DNA from: Biomphalaria glabrata | Lineage: Eukaryota > Mollusca > Gastropoda > Planorbidae | Length of the DNA: 64,000 nt | Reading direction: 5' to 3' | Assembly: GCF_947242115.1 (NCBI RefSeq) | Contig: NC_074712.1 | Coordinates: 42,122,838-42,186,837, forward strand | Shown: positions 1 to 17,060 of the stretch, piece after piece | How the letters are laid out: the number at the start of each line of letters is the position of its first letter | Numbering within the stretch: position 1 is the first letter of the stretch | The notes under the pieces: model-generated | Seen by the model: the letters and a program-made list of their open reading frames with translations, nothing else | Databases searched by the model: none | Told to the model about the DNA's origin: nothing | Made by a program: the position numbers and the translations under genes

Positions 1-1799
1 GAATACTAGTTTGTTATTGTAAGTTAAAGCACAATCCAATTTTTAAAAAAGACTCGAAATACAAAAGCCATTGACAGTGGAACTTTTTCAACGTTCCGTA
101 AACTTTCATAATAATTATCACGATTGTATTTTAGAGAAATGTGCATTGTATCCACAATCATCAGAGGTGCCTACAAATTTATCCAACAAATGAAGCAACT
201 CAGCGCTGAATATATTTCTTGAGTTTAATACAAAGTAAATAATCCAAAGTACAAGTCACTTAAACAATGAATTGAATTAAAACATAGTAAGGCAGTGTTT
301 CTCAAATTCCCGGGTGGCGACTCTTTAGATAACAATATTTTCGTTGGAGCTCCCTTAGAAGCTGGAGACCAGAGGAGCTATGTAGGCTCCCACAGTGAGG
401 TTCTTTTTTTTTTAGAATGTAATAAAAAAAAAGAAAAGAAACTTAGTCACAATTTTTAGGTGTTTTTTTTTTTTCATTTTGCCTATATTAATTTAACACT
501 GTGTATAGAAACCAAATTAACGTCATGAAATTTTCACTAAAACGTGTGTTTTTTTTTTTGGGGGTGACATAGCGTAAGCAAAGGAAAAGGAACTATGAGC
601 GTTGTAAAAAGGTGCGCCCATAAAAGAGGCACATAAAGCCAAGAAAAGAGGCCTAAGGCCCAAGGATTCCTATGATGATAAAGCTAAAACTGAATAGCGC
701 AAATTCTGAGGTTTCCTTTAAAAAAAAAAAAAGTTCTTCCTGGAGTTAGAATTAAAGATACAGCAGGTTTCCTCTCAAGTCGGCAAGTGGTCTGAAACAT
801 TTGTTTGCAATAGGTACGCTAATTTCATCATCGTTACTGCATAACCACCAATCAATAGCTTAACCTCTTCTTACCGCCGCCTAGGAAACACACACACTCC
901 ATAACACCCCTTTTTGTCATGACGTTGCTCCCTCCTTCCTCCACATGAGAGAAACTAGCGCCCCCCTCCCAGTGAAAATGTTATTTAAATTTAGTTTTTA
1001 ATTACTGGTAATAGATCTAATTACAACTCAAAACAAATATTACAAACAACCCGCGGAAATTCAAGGCTAGAAATGAGTAGGCGCCTATGGAAAAAAACAG
1101 TGGGAATCCCTCGAACGCTGCTTCATTTTTTTGTTCTAGTTTCAGAAATAATTTCTTATGTAGGAATATTGATTTTATTTTCAAAGGATAATGGAATAAA
1201 TAGAATTTATATAAAATATTTAAGTAATTTTCTAAATCTATATATATAATTCTCTTCTTACACTCAACAGTTTGGACGTGCAAGAAGTAAAGGAAAGATC
1301 ACTCTCTTATTTCTGCGGATAGTCACCCCAAGAAAAAACAAATGGGAAAAAGGGGGGGGGAGAGAACAAGTGGTATTAACACGTGTCTACGGATGACTGC
1401 GCGCTGGACTGTCAAAATCTGCCCGCTCCCACCCCCCTTCGTCTTGCTGGAGGTTTGGACTAAGAAGTAAACTATCTTTAACTCTAAAGGAACATCCGAA
1501 ACATGTAAAACATTTTACAAACAAACACTTTACAAACACTAAATAGCAGCGCCGGGCTTATCCATTGTGACCAAGAAGTCTTGGAAAGAGAAAAAGTTTG
1601 AGGCGCGAGAAGCGTCTTTCACCAGATTACACAATTATGCATAATGTCGCGCGTAAGATTGGCGTTTTCCATATTGAATGACACCCCAAAATGACAATTT
1701 TAGTGAATTTATTTCCGTGTATTTTAAGGACTTTTTCGTATATTTTGCGATTTCGGGAGATTTCCAGGAGGTCCTGGTAAATCGACAGGAGGGCGCGGG
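1..1799. other. Upstream intergenic DNA, no gene seen
   Basis: AT-rich sequence with several T and A runs and no convincing exon. A stretch starting at about 293 (CAGTGTTTCTCAAA, followed by GC-richer sequence to about 400) resembles the end of a hAT-type transposon, but I could not find the partner end. The short open frames here have no recognisable similarity. Confidence 0.5.
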
Positions 1800-2106
1800 A
1801 AATCTGTTTTAAGTTATAAAATGGTTTTATTTAATAATTTATGCACCTTGAATTAGCGCGGGTCCTATAAAAGTGCGAATCCTTTGAAAGTGGGGGCCCA
1901 CTGCGGTCGCATAGGTTGCAGTGGCCCAAGACCGGCCATGCAAAATAGCGGCGTATGCTACGCCGTCGGTCGACTAGTAGGTCTAAAAAGATCTTGACCG
2001 TTAAAAATGTATTCCAACTTTTGAAATTCTTTCTCAATGACGTCATTTACCACCAACAGATGTCGCCCTTTTTGTATTTCTAAACTTGTAGGCATTTGAG
2101 GTAAGG
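1800..2106 (+). promoter_or_regulatory. Candidate promoter and 5' UTR exon of the PP2A catalytic gene
   Basis: This stretch is richer in GC and CpG than its surroundings. It contains a perfect palindromic CRE (TGACGTCA, 2038-2045) and a good splice donor (GAG|GTAAGG) at about 2100. The PP2A coding region begins only two bases after a splice acceptor (TTTTTAG at 6785-6791), so an upstream non-coding exon must exist, and this is the best candidate seen on the plus strand. A CRE is also known in the vertebrate PPP2CA promoter. The pairing of this exon with PP2A is inference. Confidence 0.35.
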
Positions 2107-2336
2107 ATTTCTATTGTTTTGTAAATAAAATTAGCAAGACTAATTGTTAAAGGATTTACTTTCTTGCATGCATTAAATGTACAAAAAGCAGATATGCGTG
2201 TTGATTGCTTAATTTAAAGGACAGTTAAATACCTAAAACTTGAACGTGTTTAAATAAGCATCGAAGGCTCAGTTGTCCAGGTAGCCATTTTGAATGATTT
2301 TCATTTTGCTTAACTTAAACTAGATAGTTAAACTTT

Positions 2337-2577
2337 CAAGTTTTACTTTTAATCGAATCTATAAATCTAGATTTAGATCAAGTTTATATAGATCTATATA
2401 TCTATATTATTATCTAGATCTATAATCTAGACACTAGATCTGGTATAGATAGAGTAATCTAGATTTATTCTAGATATAGATCTAGACTCTAAACTCTAAA
2501 TGTGTCTAAACTAGATAAACTAGAGATTTAGACAATTGTATTTTACTAATTTTAGAGATACTTAGATCTATATCTAT
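2337..2577. repeat. AGATCT/TCTAGA-rich low-complexity DNA
   Basis: Overlapping palindromic words (TAGATCTA, TCTAGA, AGATCT) recur every few bases. Similar tracts occur at about 3287-3560 and 4250-4620, flanking inserted elements, so this may be one older tract split by insertions. No coding potential is seen. Confidence 0.6.
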
Positions 2578-3286
2578 AGTAAAGTGCGAAGTTCGAGCGC
2601 ATTAAGCCCGCTGGCAGCAATTTTCAAGTTTGGATTTTTATAGCACCGTAACGGTCTGACCTATGAAAAAACTGATGGTATCTCTGAATTCCTCGTCCTT
2701 TTTTCTATAAAAATAGATTGGATTTAATCTATCACTAGGCTTAGTTAAAATTAAATACGAAGTCAAAGAGGTGTAGGGTAAGTTTCGCCAAGCGTACTTT
2801 TCCTCGAGCAGATTTTTCCCCAGTTAGTAAGCTCGATCGGGTTGATGGAAGGTTCGAGCAGATCAAATAAAATATATCTAAAAACATGTTTTAATATTTA
2901 ATTTTTACTATAAAGTCATTTTCTTTTTACTCCAGCGCAAGAACACCATCCATTGCACCATTTCCCACCCTCCACAACTTCAAATAGTCTCTTTAAGCTG
3001 ATGAGCAATCAGACTTAAAAATAGCCTTAATCCCATTACCCATTTCCTTCACTACCGGGTAGTAAAAAAGAATAATTCCACACCTCCTGAGTTTGACCTC
3101 ACCATGAACTTAGCCTTTACAAGGAAAAGGAAATAGTATGTGTCGGAAGTAAAGAAAAAAGGTGCATGCGCAGTAGTAATATAGTAGTAATTTGGTAAAC
3201 ATTCAAATAAAAAAGTTATAGCAATAAAAAGTGAACTGTTTGGAACCTCTTGTCAAATTGGGACTGCTCGAACTGCGCACTTTACT
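2578..3286. mobile_element. Candidate non-autonomous TIR element (MITE-like)
   Basis: The two ends form an inverted repeat of about 21 bp with one mismatch: AGTAAAGTGCG-AGTTCGAGC at the left and its complement at 3266-3286. The interior is AT-rich and has no open frame of note. The element sits inside AGATCT-rich DNA. The flanking duplication is unclear (CTATAG against CTCTAG), so the superfamily cannot be set. Confidence 0.5.
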
Positions 3287-3589
3287 CTAGATCTAAACTA
3301 TATCATATGTAGATCTAGATTATGTCACCTAGACCTACTACATCTAGTAAATAAAAATGTAGTTTATTAGTTAGTAGTTCTAGATCTAGTCTAGAATCTA
3401 TTCTAGAGATAGTAATTTCTAGTTCTACTGTACTGTAGGTAGTGTAACTAAAAAACTAGTGTAAGCTAGTACTACACTGTAACTGTAAGTGATACTAAGT
3501 CTAAGACTAAGTGTAACTGAACTCTTTAAAACTCTGCTGATCTAAATCATTTTCTAGACTGTATTGAGTTGTTTTTTTTTTTATCTCCC

Positions 3590-4245
3590 ATCGAGTGCTA
3601 CCCCAGGTCCAGGTGGTGGATAGAGGAATTCCCTCCAGATATGGTGCCAAATGGTGGGTACAGGGGAAATATAATTTATTTATTATAATACCCAGCCAGC
3701 AGGGTGGACCAAAATCAAACCTGCTGCCTTGCAGGAAGTGGAAGGATCCTCACAAAGAGCAAGGCTACCTTAGGGCACTTTACCTGAATAAAGGCACCTA
3801 TCCAGAGAGCTGAAAGGGGCAGCCCCCCAGATGGTTATAGTGTATGACTAACAACCCAGTCATATAAAAAAAAAATTGTTACGAAAGTTAAAACACATAT
3901 GTACATATGGAAACCGGACTGATCACAATGGAAAACGAATTATGCCTGGAAATGGACATGACAATTTTTTTGCAACATGGAGCGTGGAAAGCTTATTTAG
4001 AGCAGGTGCGATAAACTCACTCACTTTGTTGGGCAGATCACCTGTGAAGAATGCCAGAGAGCAGAGGATTAAAGGTTCACCGTCAAAAACCAAAAGGCAG
4101 GTGACGTGTGCAGTGCTTTGATGACACCATAGAGGCAGATCTACAACAGCTAAAAGTCTGGGCATGGAGACATTAAACATAGGATAGATCAGAATGGAGA
4201 GATTGGCTAAAGCAGGCCAGGGCCCTACATGGGCTGTAGCACTGG
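3590..4245 (+). mobile_element. Internally deleted non-LTR retrotransposon (RTE/CR1-type)
   Basis: Translation near 3955-4020 gives the start of an APE endonuclease domain (FFATWSVESLFRAGAINSL, compare WNVRSLFRAGA in this LINE type). From about 4030 the frames resemble the far C-terminal tail of such LINEs (WADHL-RMPE, then DDTIEADLQQLKVWAWRH, then EWRDWLKQARALHGL at 4118-4240). The reverse transcriptase between them is absent, so 5' and 3' ends are joined into a mini-LINE of about 0.65 kb. Frames are disturbed and no product is expected. The GC content differs from the AT-rich flanks. Confidence 0.65.
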
Positions 4246-4929
4246 ATGGATTTTCTAGACTATTTATAACTAAGACTAGTCACTAGATTTAGATTTAGTA
4301 TTACTAAGTATTAGTCAGGTTAGTCTCTAGATTCTAAATCTAGAACTAGATCAGGATCTAATCTAACTCTAGTTATACTCTTTATCGCTTGAGTTCTCTT
4401 GTAATGTACTTCAGATATGAAATAGAATGAAGTCCCCCCACCCCTGATGAAAGTGGAGTAATTTTTAATAATTAGATCATATAATAGTCTGTTACTCAGA
4501 CTCCAGATCTAGACACACAGATACAATGTCAGTACGTACAGGATACACTGTACATGGTCAGTATGAGTATTTTTTTTTAGATTCTAGATTAGAAGACTTC
4601 AAGTTCAGAAGAGGTAGAGTCTAGACAACACTAGCACATGTGGAAATATCATTTTATTAATCCCATACATCATAGATAATTGAGAATCCTTTCCACTTTG
4701 CATTTGTTGAAGATCTTATAGTTTAAATAGATCTCTAGAGATGCATATTTGTGCTTGGCTATAAAATTAAAGTGTCTTGTAATGTTTTGTAAAATAATTA
4801 TTATATTGTAAGAAAGAAAAACATCTTAGATGAGATAGTTTGGACAAATGATAGTGCATTTGCATTTTAGAGAGTATTATTAGTGTGGTTGTATATATTC
4901 AATATTTATAAATATATATTTATATATAT
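4246..4929. other. AT-rich spacer, no gene seen
   Basis: More TCTAGA/AGATCT-rich sequence up to about 4620, then plain AT-rich DNA ending in a TATATA run in which the next LTR is inserted. Confidence 0.5.
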
Positions 4930-5696
4930 TGTTATAAACCTGGTGGTAGCACAGATGGGGGTAGTGGTGTGTGTGTGTGTAGTCAGCCGACGCAAATTGC
5001 CCCAGGCCAGCGCTAGACGAGCGGTCAAGCGTGACGAGTTACGACTGTCAGCAGAGTCGAGGGTCAACAGGACAGTTCGGGAAGGATCGCCGACGTGAAC
5101 AGAGCTCAGGAGCGTCACGAGAGTTATGGTCATCTGACCACCTAGAAACGTCGAGGGGCGTTCTGTCCGGTTCGAGAAGGCCAGTAGGGACCCTATATAA
5201 GAGCGGAGGTGTCGCAGTCGAGACGGTGGAGAAAAGGGGCTCAATACAGCAAGGTTCAGAAAGCGGGTTCACGACAGGAGTTCAGAACACGGTCGACTAC
5301 AGCACAGTTCAACGGTGTGGTTCTGTACGGAGCATTACGACGGTTCAGTGCGGAGTACTGTCAAGTACAGTTGAGACGAACTGCGTCTTGATCTTGGTCT
5401 GTGATCGAGTCCGACACAACGAGCCCAAGTGTGTGAAGTCAGTCCCGAACTGTTTGAACCCAGTGCAAGCCCGGAACGAGACGGAGAGGCCAGTGCAAGA
5501 CTTGATACGGCGGAGAGATATTTGTTATCGCAGAGCTATTTGTACTGTTCTATGTGCTGCCAATTGTACAGTATTGGCTGTTATTTCTTCAACTATTAAA
5601 CTATTACGTTACTTTGAGGCCCAGAGTTGTCAAGTTCTTTAAGTTGGTGGTGTATGGTGCAGTTTGCAGAGAGCCTGGATAGTGAGATTCGTAACA
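4930..5696 (+). mobile_element. Solo LTR of an LTR retrotransposon
   Basis: The segment begins TGTTATAAACC and ends TTCGTAACA, giving TGTTA/TAACA terminal inverted bases, and is flanked by a possible 4-bp duplication (ATAT; weak evidence because the flanks are AT-rich). It is clearly GC-richer than the flanks. A TATA box (CCCTATATAAGAGCGG) lies near 5190-5205 and an ATTAAA-type polyadenylation signal near 5596, as expected for an LTR read on this strand. No internal region follows, so it reads as a solo LTR. The long open frame inside it is not a gene. Confidence 0.7.
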
Positions 5697-5820
5697 ATAT
5701 TATATAAAATCTCAAATTACAAAATTATTGTGCTTTTTTTCTTGATTTCTACTTATTAGGTTTTTGCAATTAAAGTATTTCAGTTTAAATTAATGAATTT
5801 GTGTTCTCTATAGATGTTGT

Positions 5821-5912
5821 TTAGAGAGAGAGTAGTCCTTAAGGGACTGCAGGCACGACATGGCCTAAATTGTGCCGATGTGCCTCAAATCAACAAATCA
5901 AATCAAACAGTT
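5821..5912 (+). mobile_element. 3' tail of a LINE
   Basis: The sequence GGACTGCAGGCACGACATGG and the following ATGTGCCTCAAATCAACAAATC are typical of the last codons and short AAATC-repeat tail of a jockey/CR1-like LINE (frame reads LKGLQARHGLNCADVPQINK). Only the very end of the element is present. Confidence 0.6.
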
Positions 5913-6490
5913 CTCTATAGATAAGATAATTTTTATTGATCCAATCAAATGGAAATTCTGTTTGACTACATTTGACAACCTCTGCGTAACTACTGTACAA
6001 TAACAATATAGATGAAAAATACGAACAACATTCACACGCGAAACACATACAACCAGCGCTTTATGAATTAGACTTCTATGTAATTCTCGATGACGACAGA
6101 TGATCTCGTAACACTCTGACCGAAAGTGGAATAAAGGAGTTTTTAATGGAAAGGAGACGACCACTTTGTTCAGATCTTAAGTAACAGTGGTTTAATGGGT
6201 GCAGGTTGTCTTTAAGAATCATGTTTTGGAAAGGCATCTTTCATGAAAAAGCTCTTCAAGAGATGGTAGCTGTGTTCAAGTGATATACCATGCTTTTTTA
6301 ATTAGTCTATTTAGTCTTAAGTCTTTGTGTTAGTGAAGTATTACCATACCAGCAGGTGATGGCAAAGTTAATTAGACTGCTGATGGTTGCTGTATAATTC
6401 CTTAGCTTTATAAAGAGTCGTTGGTGAATTTTGGTTTTGACATTGTTCACTCCATTTCAGTTTGTTGTTGATGGTTGTACCTATGTTATT
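5913..6490 (-). mobile_element. Degraded LINE 3' part (CR1/Rex-like), reverse strand
   Basis: Reading the reverse strand from about 6490 gives YLGTTINNKLKWSEQC, then frame-broken pieces such as CWYGNTS, KHGISLEHS and RQPAPIKP. This matches the thumb and C-terminal region of CR1/Rex1-type reverse transcriptases. The plus-strand start TAGATAAGATAATTTTTATT is the reverse of the element's 3' end. It abuts the plus-strand LINE tail just upstream, so two LINE 3' ends lie back to back. Confidence 0.6.
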
Positions 6491-6792
6491 TATATTATTG
6501 CACTTGTTCTACAGTTTGGTTTTTTATCTGAATTTCTGCAAGCTGGCCTTTATGTTCCCTAAAATCAATGATCATTTCTTTAGTTTCTTTAATTTCTATA
6601 TGTTATGTTATTCAAACCTGCAACACACTAGTGTTCGTCATTTAATCTAAATTTACAATCACTTCAATAATGAAAGCCACACAATTCCAAGAACAAACTA
6701 CTAAAATGTACTTAATACTATAAAAATATGTATAAAAAAAAACAACTAGAAAATAAAACTAGACTGTCTTTCTTTCAATCTTTCTTTTTAGA

Positions 6793-12785
<5,993 letters not shown>

Positions 12786-14070
12786 AATTCAATGGATTGA
12801 TGGGGAGGACAAGTGTTGCTTCAAGACTGGGGCTGCTGTATTCACTCAACACAACCAAAACCAGTGGTTATTGGTTTGTGAAATTTGTCTTTAAATACTA
12901 GCAGCTTATAGTGGTTATTTATTTTATTTTTCAACTAGTGTTGTTGTTTCAAGTCTTGTCATGCGATATCATGCAAAGTGAATTCTCTCTCAGAATTAAC
13001 AATTGAGATGTAATTGTTCCCTTTTGTAAGACATTTGTATTTGTTTATACAAGCTGATTTATTCCACCAGGCCTGAAAGTGTTGGTTAAACATATCCAGG
13101 TTGTGTGACAATACACATTTTTTTTAGTTTTGTTTTTATAATGTAAGACAAATTTCAAAATGAGTAATGTAAATGTGGTATGGATGAGTTAATGACCTCA
13201 TGACTGTTGCTGTGTTCTATTTAGCACAAGAACAAAGAAGCTTAATGGTTTACCTTGTGTATATGTACAACCTAAATAGTTTTATTTTCAAAGCCATTGT
13301 TTTTATAAACAAAATCACACGTTAATTTCATGATATAGGTAAGATTTATATTATTATTTTTAAAAATATTTTTCTTTTATTATTAAAAAAAAATGGGCTG
13401 ATATTGTGCTTTCACTTCAATCTAGAACTTTGACACTTGGATGATCAGTGAGACCTGCATTAGTTCTCATTTAGTTGTTTGTCATTGAAGAAAGATATGA
13501 ACTTGATTGGGAGTGTTATGTCCTTTATAATTATTTTTTTAAATCTGTATAAATTTGTGTTTTCTGTCAAATCATTTTTTTTTTAAATATCACAATTATT
13601 AGAAAACTGAATGTTTAGTTAGCTGTTCCCATTTCTTTCTCTTGCTGTTCTTGTTGCAATTTTGAATTGTTTCTATTTATTGATACAGCAAAATGTCACT
13701 ATTTTCTAACCCTCCTTGACATACACAACCAAACTAAACTTTGAAGTATTGCTGCTATTACTGAAGTCCTCTCTGTTCCTCCTGTCCATTGGACACTTTC
13801 TCTGACTAGCACAAAACTAACTCTACCTTGTCCCTGCTTGAGAAGGAACTCTTAGTGTATCGTCTCTCATGTTTTCTGTGTCACTTTGTTTCTTGCTCCC
13901 ATAGTGTGAAGAATGCCCTGCATGATTTCATTCTAGTAATGTCAAAAGACAAACCAAGGAAATGTAAACATTGTACAATTAAAAAAAAAAAGATGTGGAC
14001 ACAAACTTTGAGTGATTTGTGTTATTCAAGTGTTTATTATAGAAAGTATAATAAAGTCATTGTCAATACC
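12786..14070 (+). other. Probable PP2A 3' UTR
   Basis: AT-rich non-coding DNA after the PP2A stop. Candidate polyadenylation signals include AATAAA at 14050-14055. A stretch near 13613-13690 (TTCTTGTTGCAATTTTGAA) resembles one at 8165-8240 in PP2A intron 2, so part of this region is a dispersed repeat. The transcript end cannot be fixed by reading alone. Confidence 0.4.
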
Positions 14071-14239
14071 ATGTATTGTTAGTGTTTCCAGCAGTGAAAG
14101 AAAATGTGTTGACTCCATAGTGGATGAAAGGATCACTGTTAATGGATTTATTGTTGGAGCTCATACTGGTGGTAGGATCGGTGGGCTGAGGCTTAGGAGA
14201 AGCTAAAAAAGATGTTAGTCAGCAGTCCACATGAAAGAG

Positions 14240-14402
14240 TTTGTCAGTGGTAAAGCGCTTGACTTCTAAACCAAAGGTTCCCAGGTTACAATCCTGGTGA
14301 AAACTGCAATTTTAGGTTTCTGGATTTTTAATGAATCCACCCAGCACTTTTTGGGGATATGACATAAGTTTGGGAAAAGCTGGACGTTATGCTGACTACA
14401 TG
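14240..14402 (+). mobile_element. tRNA-derived SINE, copy H, diverged
   Basis: A box-A-like TGGTAAAGCGCTTGACTTC and box-B-like GGTTACAATCC are followed by the same body as copies A-G (CTGGATTTTTAATGAATCCACCCAGC). It is the only member of this family on the plus strand here, is more diverged, and lacks the 3' end. Confidence 0.7.
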
Positions 14403-15909
14403 AGACTCAACAGATCTATGGTTCAGAAGAAAAACGTAATTCGCTTTTGTCAATAGTTAATCAAGCTTTGATTTTGATCTAAGGATCCAATATTTGGGAA
14501 TGCAACAAAAATTCAAGTGCATCTGGCACATCATGACTTTTTCTTGAACAATCCATGAAAGAATAAATTTCCTTTCGTAGCTCTTTCATGTCAGTTAACA
14601 CAAAGTCGGCATCTTTTTCTTGTGGCCAATACGTCTTTACACTAATCCCCAGATCTGAACAAAGGTCTAACTAAATTCAGCGAAACCCCTAGTAAGACAT
14701 CTTGACAGTTTCGTTGTTCTCAAGCGGGTTTTAACCAAGTTCCGTCTATTTTGTTGAAGACGTCCTGCCGGACTTCTCTATGAATAAAAAGTTGTGTGAA
14801 CGGTCCATTGTACCAAAAAATGTACTCTTTTTACTTGAGTTTCAGTAGCCCAAATTCAGAGAATGGTCTTGTTTACATGTCAGTATTACAATTACATAAT
14901 TAGTAGTAAAAATTAAAGACGCCAAAAATAGATGTAGACTGAATGTAACAATATTGACTTTATGACTTAACAATCAACAAGAAGCAGTGAATAATTTCCA
15001 AAATGACCAAATCTAAAAAGAAATACGGAGAAATGAAAATAAGTACCGCCAATTATCTAGATCTGGAGTCTGAATGTATATTCAAAACATCTAAATCTAG
15101 ATAAAACCAGTGAATTGAACATTGAAATAAAACAACTGTAACATTATCACCTGGTCCCCCACAGTGTATGCAATAATGAAATCATGTGTACCATGTGATT
15201 TAGAAGAAAGTGAACGCTAGAGAGTGCGTTGACTTGACAGATTGAAAGACATTGGGTAGCCTAAATGTGAATTGAGCTGGTCTACCAGCTAGCAACAATA
15301 ATGAGATTAACAAAGTAGCAAAATATACACATTTTAGTTTACTTTTCAAATACAATAGTTTGTATTCGTTCCTGGATGTACTTGTGTCTACTACTTCGTA
15401 AACATTCCAATAAGTAGCTCAGATAGGAATTCGGTACTGGTAATTTGTGAAAGTTTTAAGTAACAGATGACATAAACACATTTTGTTGATATCTACTCGC
15501 AATACTTAGCCAATTATCTAGATCTGGAACTGTAGCCCATTCAACACAGTCAACACCAGTGGTGTTCAACTTGAACCACAGTTCCCGCTGTTTGATACGC
15601 ATGTATCTGCGCTCAATATGTTTTTAAAAGAATCCATGAAATAATGAGCTCTTTAATGGAGAATTTTAATCAGCGATTAGATAATATCTAATATCATTCG
15701 ATCAAATAGGTTACATATTAAACAATTTGATTTGCATCATGATTTGCATTCATATTACAGTAGAAATGAAACATTTGAAAGTGAAATATGTCAAAGGGTC
15801 GACTAGCGATAATGGACCTAATTGAAAAAACTTAATCATAATAATTTGAATCGGGTGGGAAAAAGAGATCTTCAAAGTTGAAATAGAATTTAAAAAAACA
15901 ACAACCACC
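14403..15909. other. Intergenic DNA, nothing recognised
   Basis: AT-rich sequence with no frame, RNA gene or element that I recognise. Confidence 0.5.
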
Positions 15910-16329
15910 ATTTAGACCAGTGATTCCTAAAGTGGTCTATATAGACCCCCAGGGGTCTACGAAGACTTCCAGGGGGTCTACGAGAGTGAAAAAATAAATT
16001 GGGGGTCCATGAGATGTCCACGGGGGTCTACGATAATAGATTTCATTTAAGCAGATCGTGACTTTAATTTTTACATTTATTTAATGTAATTATTTTATAC
16101 ACTAATAATATGATTTGTACCTTGGTAAATCCTTTAAATATTTATCCTGCTAATCAAACCAAAAAATTGTGGTATTTAGGTTCAATACTTATTTAAAAAG
16201 CTTCATTTTGTCTACATGTAACAAATGTTTAACAAAAAGAAATGTACACTGTCAGAGCGTTGATTATTTAGAACTGGGATTCCTTCCTTCCTTGTCAAAC
16301 AAGCGGTTGCCTAAGTGCCTTTTTTTTTT

Positions 16330-16640
16330 TAAATGATACGAAACCAATTACGCTAGAGGATCATCTGAGACAATGTCACCCTGACAAAAAGATAAAAGTT
16401 CTGAATAGACCCACACAATCTCTCTTCAACATTGTATAAAGAAGATGTTGGTTTATGAATGTCTTACAATATCTCTTAACTTATAGCAAAATACGGAAAA
16501 CACTATTGGTAAAACATTGATTTTACCAGCCGTTGTAGTTGTGAAAACTGTTTTACACACACCTACATCTGATATTATTAAAAGAATTTCTGTAAGCAAC
16601 AATACAGTTCAAGGGCACATCGGTGGCATAAGCTATTAAA
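16330..16640 (+). pseudogene. hAT transposase N-terminal relic (SCAND3/ZBED-like type)
   Basis: Plus-strand frames give TLEDHLRQCHPDK (end of a BED-type zinc finger with its His and Cys), then RPTQSLFNIV, then a broken stretch resembling the conserved segment after the finger (ILPAV--V--TVLHTP-SDIIK). Several frame changes and stops occur within 300 bp and the catalytic RNase H-like core is absent. The order and content match domesticated or active hAT transposases of the ZBED/SCAND3-like group. It is a relic of the surrounding element, not a host gene. Confidence 0.6.
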
Positions 16641-16679
16641 TTAAAAGCTTCTTATGGGATTCTTTGCACAAGAAGTAGC

Positions 16680-16985
16680 CTACATACAGTTTGGGATTAG
16701 TGGCGTCACAGACTCTTACAAGGTGTAGTGCTGTGTGCTGCAAACTGCCTAAGGGTCACCAGCTCCTTATTTTTCCCCAGGGTTGACCCACTACAGTTTT
16801 ACCATGTTTGGGAATAGTTGCAAGGCAGCAGAGTTTTGAATTCAGTTTTCCTTCTGCTATGTGGCTAATGAGCCCTTCCTGCTTGAAACCTACTGGCTAA
16901 GGCGCCAGTTACTCGCCTTCGCCCCTTCTCCTTTAGTGAAAACAGTTCGGCGGACACGTGAAAGATCCAGGAATACACGAGAAAC
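16680..16985. repeat. Unclassified GC-richer stretch inside the hAT element
   Basis: A block of distinctly higher GC (for example CCAGGGTTGACCCACTACAG and GGCGCCAGTTACTCGCCTTC) lies between the transposase relic and the Helitron pair. It looks like part of another repeat, but I cannot assign it. Confidence 0.3.
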
Positions 16986-17060
16986 TCTTTGCGAACACTT
17001 TTACAATGATACTTAAAACAAATTAATTAATTAATATTTAATGTTTGAATGTCTTCATTA

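Noticed and set aside
5031-5642. 203-codon open frame on the plus strand
   Set aside because: It lies inside the solo LTR, has no recognisable domain, and overlaps other long frames caused by the higher GC of the LTR.
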